Source: Saprospiraceae bacterium (GTDB lineage: Bacteria; Bacteroidota; Bacteroidia; Chitinophagales; Saprospiraceae). Taken from it: a stretch of 8,739 nucleotides of DNA. The stretch covers positions 1 through 8,739 of the forward strand of contig JALHPW010000179.1 of the NCBI GenBank assembly GCA_022842255.1, given 5' to 3'. The notes beneath the pieces are model-generated. The model ran no database searches. It had not been told where the DNA came from and saw nothing but the letters and a program-made list of their open reading frames with translations. Shown piece after piece: positions 1-4,924 of this stretch. The translations under genes and the position numbers were made by a program. The stretch's first letter is position 1, and each line of letters starts with the position of its first letter.

Positions 1-170
1 GCCAGATTGTGGTCCGGAACAACCTTCAACGCAAGTCGGTGCGGGCACACTCCAACAACGTGGGGCTCGACAACCTGCGCCAGCGTTACGATTTATTGGG
101 TGTTCAAGGCTTTGATGTCAACAACGATGGCGAGTTTTTTACGGTTACCCTGCCTTTGATTGAGGTGTAG
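1..170 (+). CDS. Sensor histidine kinase C-terminus (LytS/YehU type), partial
   Basis: The window opens inside a gene read from base 3 to the TAG at 168-170, giving the last 55 residues. They contain the segment GLDNLRQRYDLL and end in FFTVTLPLIEV. The GLxNLRxRL pattern followed by a short strand rich in T/V/P is the usual end of the ATPase (HATPase_c) domain in LytS/YehU-type (His_kinase domain) membrane kinases, where it forms part of the ATP lid and last strand. Such kinases autophosphorylate and pass phosphate to LytTR response regulators, and one is encoded 228 bp downstream on the same strand, so the two are probably a cognate pair. The N-terminal sensor part lies outside the window, so the signal cannot be inferred. 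Family assignment is fairly secure despite the short fragment. Confidence 0.8.
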   Translation, partial: QIVVRNNLQRKSVRAHSNNVGLDNLRQRYDLLGVQGFDVNNDGEFFTVTLPLIEV

Positions 171-259
171 TTTTATGCAATTCATGTCGCTATTTTGGCA
201 GTTCGGTACATGCAAGCAACCGTAGAGTTCAAAGAATACCCATTTTTGTACCCGCATAT

Positions 260-368
260 AGCCAATTAAAAGTGTTTTTGAGGATTGATTTTATAATCAA
301 TTAAAAATCAGGTTGTTTTAATCATTCAAATCATCAAAATCACTTTAATCATAGTACAACATCCGATA
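260..368 (+). repeat. 109-bp dispersed AT-rich repeat, copy 1
   Basis: This stretch fills most of the gap between the kinase and its response regulator. Read on the plus strand it aligns over its full length with the minus strand of 4352-4460, sharing blocks such as TTTTGAGGATTGA, ATAATCAA, TAAAAATCA and TCAAATCATCAAAATCAC. It contains a 7-bp hairpin with a TTAT loop (ATTGATT/AATCAAT, 284-301). Its second half (320-355) is four consecutive 9-mers of the form AATCAYnnn. No reading frame runs through it. It is most simply a non-coding interspersed element; whether it moves, binds a protein or acts in RNA cannot be told. Confidence 0.8.
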
Positions 369-398
369 CCAACATCACCCTTTTCACACCTAAATTGT

Positions 399-1229
399 AT
401 GCAGGTTTTTATTGTAGAAGACGAACCCCTGGCGGTCAAAAAACTCGTCCGATTGCTCGAAGAAATCGCGTTCGACGTCAAAGTGGTCGGCACGGCAGGC
501 AGTATCCGCGCCTCGGTGGAATGGCTCGAGGCCAATCCCGCGCCCGATTTGATTTTCCTGGACATTGAGCTTTCCGACGGACAAAGTTTTGAGATTTTCC
601 AGCGCACGCGGGTGAAAAGCCCGGTCATTTTTGTCACCTCCTACGACGAGTTTGCGCTTCAGGCATTCAAGGTCAACAGCGTGGATTACCTGCTCAAACC
701 CGTTCAAAAAGAGGATTTGGCCAATGCCATTGCCAAATACCGTGACCTGAAATCGCAATACAGCCGGGATGTCAGCCCGATTACGGCGAGCATTGAGAGT
801 TTGTTGTTGTCGCTAGTGGGTGGGGGCGCTGAGCCTGCCGCTGCCGTGGGTGACGGACCCGCCTTTGCCAAGGCTACGGCGGGTAAAGAATACCGCACCC
901 GTTTTTTGGTCAAACACTTGCAGAAATATGTGACCGTGGAGGTAGCCGACATTGCCTATTTCTGGTCGGAAGGCCGAATCAATTTTTTCAAGACCCGCGC
1001 CGGACAAAAACACCTGGTGGAATACACGATGGAGGAAATTGAGTCCATGCTTGATCCGAAGGATTGGTTCCGCGTGAGTCGGCAGTTTATCGTAAGCGTG
1101 CCTTCCGTAGCCGAAATCCATCCGTATTTCAACAACCGGCTTATCCTGCACCTCAGTCCAAAAGAACCCGAAGAAGTGACGGTGAGCCGGGAGCGGGTGA
1201 GCGATTTTAAGGTTTGGTTGGGGAAATGA
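399..1229 (+). CDS. LytTR-family response regulator (LytR/AlgR type)
   Basis: This 276-residue cytoplasmic transcription factor has an N-terminal receiver domain (about 1-120). It shows the acidic pocket E7-D8-E9, the phosphoacceptor D55 in LIFLDIEL, T80 in VIFVTSYDEFALQAF and K100-P101 in DYLLKPV, so all phosphorylation residues are present. The DNA-binding LytTR domain covers about 168-274 (TRFLVKHLQKYVTVEVADIAYFWSEG..., then FRVSRQFIVSV). Length is slightly above the usual 230-260 because of a long Ala/Gly-rich linker (about 136-165) that includes the peptide PAFAKATAGK, encoded by a palindromic insertion at 857-884. The ATG at 399 is chosen because the receiver domain starts at once (MQVFIVEDEP). 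It follows a LytS-type kinase and is probably its partner. Targets are unknown. Confidence 0.93.
   Translation: MQVFIVEDEPLAVKKLVRLLEEIAFDVKVVGTAGSIRASVEWLEANPAPDLIFLDIELSDGQSFEIFQRTRVKSPVIFVTSYDEFALQAFKVNSVDYLLKPVQKEDLANAIAKYRDLKSQYSRDVSPITASIESLLLSLVGGGAEPAAAVGDGPAFAKATAGKEYRTRFLVKHLQKYVTVEVADIAYFWSEGRINFFKTRAGQKHLVEYTMEEIESMLDPKDWFRVSRQFIVSVPSVAEIHPYFNNRLILHLSPKEPEEVTVSRERVSDFKVWLGK
857..884. repeat. In-frame imperfect palindrome (REP-like) within the response regulator
   Basis: These 28 nt form a near-perfect inverted repeat: outer arms ACCCGCC and GGCGGGT pair over 7 bp, then T-A and GCC/GGC pair with two mismatches and an AA centre. It lies in the linker between receiver and LytTR domains and is translated as part of PAFAKATAGK, so it adds residues without breaking the frame. 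The surrounding linker is also low in complexity. I recall similar FAKATAGK-like peptides in unrelated proteins of environmental bacteria, which would fit a REP-type element inserting into tolerant linkers, but that is memory, not something shown here. Confidence 0.6.
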
Positions 1230-1560
1230 GGGGTTTTCCCAACTTCCTCAAATACCGGAAATGCGAGCCTATCGCCCGAAAAAGTGTGGTTTCGTGGTAG
1301 GGATACTGGTATTCATCGGCGGTTTGGCGGATGATTTTGGAGATGTCGGCGTCGCAGCCGTCCACATTCGGGAAAAGGTGGTGACTATCGATGTGCCGAA
1401 TCCGCCACAGATAGGCATTTACCCCCTGCAAATTAAAACTCAAAAAGTACAGCTAGGCATTCCAACGCGCATCGCGGAAAATGGAATGGTGGGCAGCATC
1501 GTGCGACAGGTTGAAAGCCATCAAAATACCCGAAGAGCCCGGGTCGTGTAGATGTTTGCA
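1207..1560 (-). pseudogene. Fatty acid desaturase remnant, internally deleted with amber stop
   Basis: Read on the minus strand, one continuous frame gives GILMAFNLSHDAAHHSIF, then an in-frame TAG (plus strand 1453-1455), then LYFLSFNLQGVNAYLWRIRH, HIDSHHLFPNVDGCDADI, and finally a tail SKIIRQTADEYQYPYHETT...SHFRYLRKLGKP ending at the TAA at 1207-1209. HDAAH matches His box I and HIDSHH (H-x3-HH) matches His box II of membrane acyl-lipid/acyl-CoA desaturases. The SKIIRQTADEY...SHFRYLRKLG tail resembles the segment that normally follows His box III near the C-terminus. Intact members are about 350-370 residues and have a long stretch between boxes II and III; here the two parts are directly joined, so an internal deletion is inferred. 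The N-terminal membrane segments are missing too. The di-iron site cannot form, so the gene is non-functional. The upstream boundary is approximate. Confidence 0.72.
1217..1243 (+). terminator. Strong hairpin across the response regulator stop codon
   Basis: GTTGGGGAAA (1217-1226) pairs with TTTTCCCAAC (1234-1243), a 10-bp stem with one G-U wobble and a 7-nt loop that contains the TGA stop. The position suggests transcript end formation or 3' protection for the regulator mRNA. There is no T-run after it (TTCCTCAAA follows), so it is not a canonical Rho-independent terminator, and the same hairpin would form on the minus-strand transcript. Confidence 0.4.
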
Positions 1561-1657
1561 CTTCGTTACGGCAGGACAAGCACGGTACACAACACGCATC
1601 TTTTAAGCCCCCCAACCCGCCACCCGCCACCAACCGTCTGCTGAAAAAACAATAGAT

Positions 1658-1993
1658 ATGAAACACTTTCTCCACACCCTACTCGTCCTTTCCCTATTCC
1701 AAATGACCGCCTGCGAGCGAAAAGATGGCAAATGCGACCCACCGCCTCCTTGCATCGAAGCCAAAATTGAGGCCTTCAAACTACAACCCCATGCCCAGGC
1801 CATCATCAAGATTACCCGACCCAACGATACGTTGTACTGGTTTGTGGACTCTATTGTAGATGCTGGAGAGGAGGTGCTGGATGAAAACTGCGACCAGGTC
1901 TGCGTAGCAGATTGTGAGTGCGATGGCGGCACGATCGTGTTCTGCGATGAGAGCCATTTTGGGTTTCCTATGGAGACTATTTGGGAGCAGTGA
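1658..1993 (+). CDS. Small Cys-rich lipoprotein (DUF6970-like)
   Basis: This 111-residue protein begins with a lipoprotein signal peptide: a charged start, the hydrophobic stretch FLHTLLVLSLF, and lipobox MTAC with C19 as the lipidated cysteine. It is therefore expected to be anchored in the inner or outer membrane facing the periplasm. The mature part has paired cysteines (C26, C32, C78, C82, C86, C88, C96), and the pattern PPCIEAKIEAFK ... VLDENCDQVC ... METIWEQ resembles a family of small Bacteroidota lipoproteins that I believe is DUF6970; the function of that family is unknown. It lies between the desaturase remnant and the MarR gene and has no obvious functional tie to either. The ATG is set by the signal peptide. 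Disulfides are likely from the cysteine content, which is inference. Confidence 0.78.
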   Translation: MKHFLHTLLVLSLFQMTACERKDGKCDPPPPCIEAKIEAFKLQPHAQAIIKITRPNDTLYWFVDSIVDAGEEVLDENCDQVCVADCECDGGTIVFCDESHFGFPMETIWEQ

Positions 1994-2015
1994 GCCCTCC
2001 TCCCCCAAAAAAAAT

Positions 2016-2047
2016 TTGCAACAATACTTCCAAGCCCCTTACCTTTG
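2016..2047 (+). promoter_or_regulatory. Bacteroidota-type promoter of the marR-like gene
   Basis: TACCTTTG at 2040-2047 matches the TAnnTTTG -7 box described for Bacteroidota sigma factors, and TTG at 2016-2018 sits 21 nt upstream as a possible -33 element. Transcription would begin around 2052-2056, only about 10 nt before the ATG at 2064, giving a very short leader without a Shine-Dalgarno sequence. The first dyad overlaps the end of the -7 box and the expected start point, a placement fitting repression. Confidence 0.6.
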
Positions 2048-2061
2048 TTGCGCAATCAACA
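2046..2061. promoter_or_regulatory. Putative MarR operator, site A (autoregulation)
   Basis: The 16-bp dyad has arms TGTTG and CAACA around CGCAAT. Its 14-bp core GTTGCGCAATCAAC recurs with a single C/T change at 2510-2523, before the next gene. The outermost pair is T/A here and A/T in the other copy, so symmetry is kept while the bases change. It also contains the perfect palindrome TTGCGCAA. MarR dimers bind such 16-20 bp dyads, usually on their own promoter; binding by this MarR is inferred. Confidence 0.65.
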
Positions 2062-2063
2062 GC

Positions 2064-2492
2064 ATGGAATACGAAAAGACTTTGGGCCGACAAAACGGGG
2101 TTTTATACTACCTGCTCTCCAGGCGGCTTAACAGCTTGCTTGCCGAGGCGGGTGCAGGTATCACGGTCGACCAGTTTCGCCTGCTTACCATGTTGTGGAA
2201 GGAAGATGGCATCACCCAACAACAACTTGCGGCCCAAATTGGCAGAGACCGCGCCAGCGTTACCAGAATGACCGATATCCTGGAAGAACAAGGCATCATG
2301 ACGCGTATTCCCGATAAAACCGACCGCAGGGTCAACCTGCTTTACCTGACCAAAAAGGGCCGTGAGATAGAACCGCTCGCCGCCGCCGCCGCACAACAAG
2401 CATTGGAGGAGATGACAAAGGGTTTTACCATGGAAGAAAAAACCACCTTTGCCCAATTACTCCAACGGGCCATTGGAAACCTGTGTTCTTGA
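2064..2492 (+). CDS. MarR-family transcriptional regulator
   Basis: This 142-residue protein has the normal MarR length and layout. An N-terminal dimerisation helix precedes a winged helix-turn-helix at about 35-99: ITVDQFRLLTMLW, then ITQQQLAAQIG, the recognition helix RASVTRMTDILEEQG (63-77) and the wing DKTDRRVNLLYLTKKG with the conserved D84/R88/R89. The C-terminal helices (about 100-142) complete the dimer interface. The same frame is open further upstream, but the ATG at 2064 gives the standard N-terminus and lies just after a good promoter. The only cysteine is C141, so a thiol-based sensing mechanism like OhrR is not obvious; a small ligand such as a phenolic or quinone is possible. 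Matching dyads on its own promoter and before the next gene suggest that it represses itself and the following three-gene unit. Confidence 0.92.
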   Translation: MEYEKTLGRQNGVLYYLLSRRLNSLLAEAGAGITVDQFRLLTMLWKEDGITQQQLAAQIGRDRASVTRMTDILEEQGIMTRIPDKTDRRVNLLYLTKKGREIEPLAAAAAQQALEEMTKGFTMEEKTTFAQLLQRAIGNLCS

Positions 2493-2508
2493 TTTTTTTT
2501 GTAAAAAT

Positions 2509-2524
2509 AGTTGCGTAATCAACT
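2509..2524. promoter_or_regulatory. Putative MarR operator, site B (before the SnoaL-like gene)
   Basis: This dyad has arms AGTTG and CAACT around CGTAAT and shares 13 of 14 core bases with site A. It also starts a wider inverted repeat: GTTGCGTA (2510-2517) is exactly complementary to TACGCAAC (2531-2538) across 13 bp, so a second half-site may be present. It lies 36 bp before the ATG at 2560, the right zone for an operator. I could not find a convincing TAnnTTTG box for this promoter; the TTTG at the end of the T-run (2498-2501) may be its -33 element. Confidence 0.6.
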
Positions 2525-2559
2525 GATGTCTACGCAACATAAAACTAAAATTTTTAAAA

Positions 2560-2970
2560 ATGACTACCGCACAAGACAAATTTGAGATTTTCGAACTGAT
2601 GCACAACTACATCCTTTCGATTGACAGTCACAACACCGAACTATTTGCCGACAATTTTACCAACGATGGCGTGTATGAAAGCCCCTGGGGTACCGCTGAA
2701 GGAAGGGATGCTATTGTCGGCACCATCGGTTACTGGCACGGATCGGGCATTACAGCCGGTAAAAGACATTTTGTTGGTAGTATTCAGATTAAAGAATTGA
2801 GTGCAGATTTGGCCACAGTAGAAAGCTCTTATTGGGTTGCCGAAGCCGAAACCACTCCTGGCATCGTTGCTACTGGGTTTTATTCAGACACTTTGAAAAA
2901 GGAAAACGGAACCTGGAAAATTGCCCGCCGCAAACAAATCGTAGACCCCAGTTTTAAAATGGCGCAATGA
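2560..2970 (+). CDS. SnoaL/NTF2-like fold protein
   Basis: This 136-residue soluble protein has the pattern of the SnoaL_4-type NTF2-like superfamily: an opening helix FEIFELMHNYILSIDSHNTELFADNFTNDGVYES, then G-x-x-x-GRDAIVG, the strand RHFVGSIQIKEL, further strands ATVESSYWV and IVATGFYSDTL, and the closing pair TWKIARRKQIVD. The cone-shaped fold is used by small isomerases, hydroxylases, dehydratases and many ligand-binding proteins. D22 and H70 occupy positions often catalytic in the family, but no reaction can be assigned. There is no signal peptide, so it is cytoplasmic. The leader is A-rich (ACTAAAATTTTTAAAA), as usual in Bacteroidota. It overlaps the pirin gene by 4 bp (ATGA) and is therefore probably translationally coupled to it, under control of the MarR protein. 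Confidence 0.85.
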   Translation: MTTAQDKFEIFELMHNYILSIDSHNTELFADNFTNDGVYESPWGTAEGRDAIVGTIGYWHGSGITAGKRHFVGSIQIKELSADLATVESSYWVAEAETTPGIVATGFYSDTLKKENGTWKIARRKQIVDPSFKMAQ

Positions 2971-3797
2971 AAAAGCTTCTCAAAAAAACAGCCTTGTCCT
3001 TTTCAGCTGATTTCCCGGGCCTTAACGGGGTCAATATCATGGAGCGGTCCTACCCAATTGAGCCGTTCCTGGTATTCACGGAGTTTCGCATGGACCGACC
3101 GGTGTTTGGTCCCCATCCACATGCCGGAATTTCTGTTATGACCTATTTGACGCCCGACAGCAAAATTGGCTTTATCAACCGCGACAGCAACGGCGACCAC
3201 AGCAGGATAGAACCCGGTGGCTTGCATATTACGCAGGCCGGCCGGGGCATTCACCACGACGAGTTTCCAGAACAAACTGGCGTTGAAGCGCACGGATTTC
3301 AAATCTGGATCAACCATGCCGACAAAAACCGCTTTGTGGAACCCAAAGCCATGCACGCGGCAGCCAAGGAGGTCTTGGAAGTGGAAACGGACGATTATCG
3401 GGTCCGAATCGTACATGGCCATTTCGGTGGCAAATCGTCCACCTATCAAATGTTGACCGAGGTGACCTTACTGCATGTGTTCCTGCAAGCGGATAAAAGC
3501 CTGGTCTTACCAGCCAAGGAAATGGCTTTTGTCTACGGATTGAGCGGCTCGGGGGAAACAGACGGCACCCCATTTTCCGCACAAAACCTGCTCAATTTTG
3601 ACACCGTGGGGGATGCTGTGGTAATCCGTGCAGGTGCAAATGGCTGCGAATTTATGTTCGCTACCGGTACGCCCTTGCGCGAACCAATCACGTATGGCGG
3701 CCCATTTGTGACCACCACGCCAGAACAAATGGCCGAAACGCGCCGTCGGTATGCATGGGGTGAAATGGGCACCCTCAAACCCTATGAAAAACATTGA
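2967..3797 (+). CDS. Pirin-family bicupin protein
   Basis: This 276-residue protein is of typical bacterial pirin length. The N-terminal cupin carries HPHAGISVMTYL (H50, H52) and AGRGIHHDEF (H97, E99), which match the four metal ligands of human pirin (H56, H58, H101, E103), so an Fe or similar metal site is expected. The region EAHGFQIWIN (about 107-116) is the usual pirin linker motif, and the C-terminal cupin follows (about 160-260), ending in a segment GGPFVTTTPEQM...RRYAWGEMG shared by family members. Bacterial pirins include quercetinases (flavonol 2,4-dioxygenases) and proteins that bind metabolic enzymes; the reaction here is not determined. The start overlaps the stop of the SnoaL-like gene. 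With that gene and the SRPBCC gene it forms a small-molecule-handling unit, possibly for phenolic or quinone compounds (inference). Confidence 0.92.
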   Translation: MKKLLKKTALSFSADFPGLNGVNIMERSYPIEPFLVFTEFRMDRPVFGPHPHAGISVMTYLTPDSKIGFINRDSNGDHSRIEPGGLHITQAGRGIHHDEFPEQTGVEAHGFQIWINHADKNRFVEPKAMHAAAKEVLEVETDDYRVRIVHGHFGGKSSTYQMLTEVTLLHVFLQADKSLVLPAKEMAFVYGLSGSGETDGTPFSAQNLLNFDTVGDAVVIRAGANGCEFMFATGTPLREPITYGGPFVTTTPEQMAETRRRYAWGEMGTLKPYEKH

Positions 3798-3820
3798 TAA
3801 TCAAACAACTGTGAATTTTT

Positions 3821-4309
3821 ATGTGGATATTAATCACTGTGTTGCTCGTGCTCCTTTTGCTGAGCCGAACACAATTCGAAGTTCGACACGACATCGAACT
3901 AGATGCTCCCCTTGAAAAAGTCTGGGAGACTATCCTTGACTTTAAGCAATACCACCGATGGAATTCACAGCTTTCCTATCTGGGCGGCGAGGTGGTGCCC
4001 GGCGGCCGACTGCACCTGAAATTGGCGGTGGCGGGCGCTACCCCGTACGAGTTCAAGCCCGACGTTTCACAGTGGAAGGAGCGGGCGGTATTTGGCTGGA
4101 TTGCGCGTACAGGTGGCATACCGCGCCTCTTCGACGGGGAGCATTTTTTTGAAATGAACGATATCGGCAACGGCAAAACCCGATTGGTCAATCGAGAAGT
4201 GTACCGCGGCGTACTGTCCCTTCTCATGCAGCAATTGCCAATGATGAAATTGGCTCCGCAAGGGTTTGAGCGTATGAATCAGGAGTTGAAAGTTTATTTG
4301 GAGGCGTAA
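3821..4309 (+). CDS. SRPBCC (START/Bet v1-like) protein with N-terminal membrane anchor
   Basis: This 162-residue protein starts with a hydrophobic segment (MWILITVLLVLLLLS, 2-15) and no cleavage motif, so it is probably a single-pass membrane anchor. The rest matches a polyketide cyclase/dehydrase-type SRPBCC domain: FEVRHDIELDAPLEKVWETILDFKQYHRWN (19-48), the strand G-x-L-HLKLAV, and a C-terminal helix LAPQGFERMNQELKVYLEA that would close the hydrophobic pocket. Such domains bind or modify lipophilic molecules. It begins 23 bp after the pirin gene and is likely the last gene of the MarR-controlled unit, since a weak terminator follows. Function is not further resolvable. Confidence 0.85.
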   Translation: MWILITVLLVLLLLSRTQFEVRHDIELDAPLEKVWETILDFKQYHRWNSQLSYLGGEVVPGGRLHLKLAVAGATPYEFKPDVSQWKERAVFGWIARTGGIPRLFDGEHFFEMNDIGNGKTRLVNREVYRGVLSLLMQQLPMMKLAPQGFERMNQELKVYLEA

Positions 4310-4314
4310 AATTC

Positions 4315-4339
4315 TGGTTGGGTCAAAAAACCATTTTTT
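4315..4339 (+). terminator. Weak Rho-independent terminator candidate
   Basis: TGGTT (4315-4319) can pair with AACCA (4329-4333) and is followed directly by six T residues. It lies 6 nt after the stop of the SRPBCC gene and would end the MarR-associated transcript. The stem is only 5 bp and a competing fold exists, so the call is tentative. Confidence 0.35.
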
Positions 4340-4351
4340 CTCGTTGGTTGT

Positions 4352-4460
4352 TATCGGATTATACTGTGATTAATGTGATTTTGATGATTTGAGTGATTGA
4401 AATACCTTGATTTTTATTTGATTATAAAAACTCAATCCTCAAAACCACTTTGCACTGGCT
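4352..4460 (-). repeat. 109-bp dispersed AT-rich repeat, copy 2 (inverted)
   Basis: The reverse complement of this segment aligns with 260-368 from end to end, both beginning AGCC and ending in TCCGATA, with scattered substitutions and small indels. The four-unit 9-mer block (AATCAYnnn) lies at 4363-4398. It fills most of the gap between the SRPBCC gene and the secreted protein at 4481. Its divergence from copy 1 suggests an old dispersal rather than a recent duplication. Confidence 0.8.
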
Positions 4461-4480
4461 AAAATAAAAACTGTTTTTTT

Positions 4481-4921
4481 ATGAAAAAATCAGCCATTGT
4501 TCTCCTCCTCCTTTCTTTTGTCCATTCGATTTATGGTGCAACGCACGGTGCAAAATCTTGCACTAAAGATGCCGTGACAATTGCGGCCTCCAACATTCTT
4601 CAGGCAGACACTGTTCCGTTTGCCAAGGTGATTATCTACAGACCTGATAATCAATTAACTCGTGCATACGATTTCAGCACGAATTTAAACAACGGTTTCA
4701 GTCTGAAGAAAAAGGGCGTAAAATCAATTGACGCTTTTACCAATGTTTTTGAAGTAAGCGTCAGTGCCTTTGGGCACAAGCGCGAGCGTTTCTATTTTAT
4801 ACTTTCCAAAAACAAGGTGCACTATTTTAGGGTGCAGGACCGGAACAACTATTCCGGGATGCGCCCTTTTTTAGAGGTCATTGAGGTTACGGAAGAAGCG
4901 TATAAGAAGGATGTGAATTAG
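4481..4921 (+). CDS. Secreted protein of unknown function
   Basis: The product has 146 residues and starts with a clear Sec signal peptide (KK, then SAIVLLLLSFVHSIYGA, probable cleavage after residue 20). I do not recognise the mature part. It reads as mixed beta strands: PFAKVIIYRPDNQ, YDFSTNLNNGFSLKKKG, VFEVSVSAFGHKRERFYFILSKNKVHYFRVQD, PFLEVIEVTEE. This alternation suggests a small beta-sandwich domain exported to the periplasm or cell surface. A single cysteine (C27) remains after cleavage. The A- and T-rich leader has no Shine-Dalgarno sequence. It converges with the MBOAT gene with only 3 bp between the two stop codons and no room for a terminator. Confidence 0.7.
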   Translation: MKKSAIVLLLLSFVHSIYGATHGAKSCTKDAVTIAASNILQADTVPFAKVIIYRPDNQLTRAYDFSTNLNNGFSLKKKGVKSIDAFTNVFEVSVSAFGHKRERFYFILSKNKVHYFRVQDRNNYSGMRPFLEVIEVTEEAYKKDVN

Positions 4922-4924
4922 GGC

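Noticed and set aside
391..398. TAAATTGT as a -7 box for the response regulator
   Set aside because: It lies directly against the ATG, so transcription would begin inside the coding region, and it does not fit TAnnTTTG fully.
1528..1544. ACCCG/CGGGT small hairpin near the upstream edge of the desaturase remnant
   Set aside because: Only 5 bp with a 7-nt loop, no T-run and no second copy; such pairs are expected by chance.
1261..1551. Plus-strand open frame of 96 codons behind the response regulator
   Set aside because: It is the reverse-strand shadow of the desaturase remnant, which shows clear His-box motifs on the minus strand.
1914..2063. Upstream extension of the MarR frame
   Set aside because: It overlaps the lipoprotein gene, precedes the promoter, and adds residues not seen in the MarR family; the ATG at 2064 is preferred.
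3003..3794. Long minus-strand frames opposite the pirin gene
   Set aside because: The pirin frame has its full metal-ligand set; the antisense products show no domain pattern.
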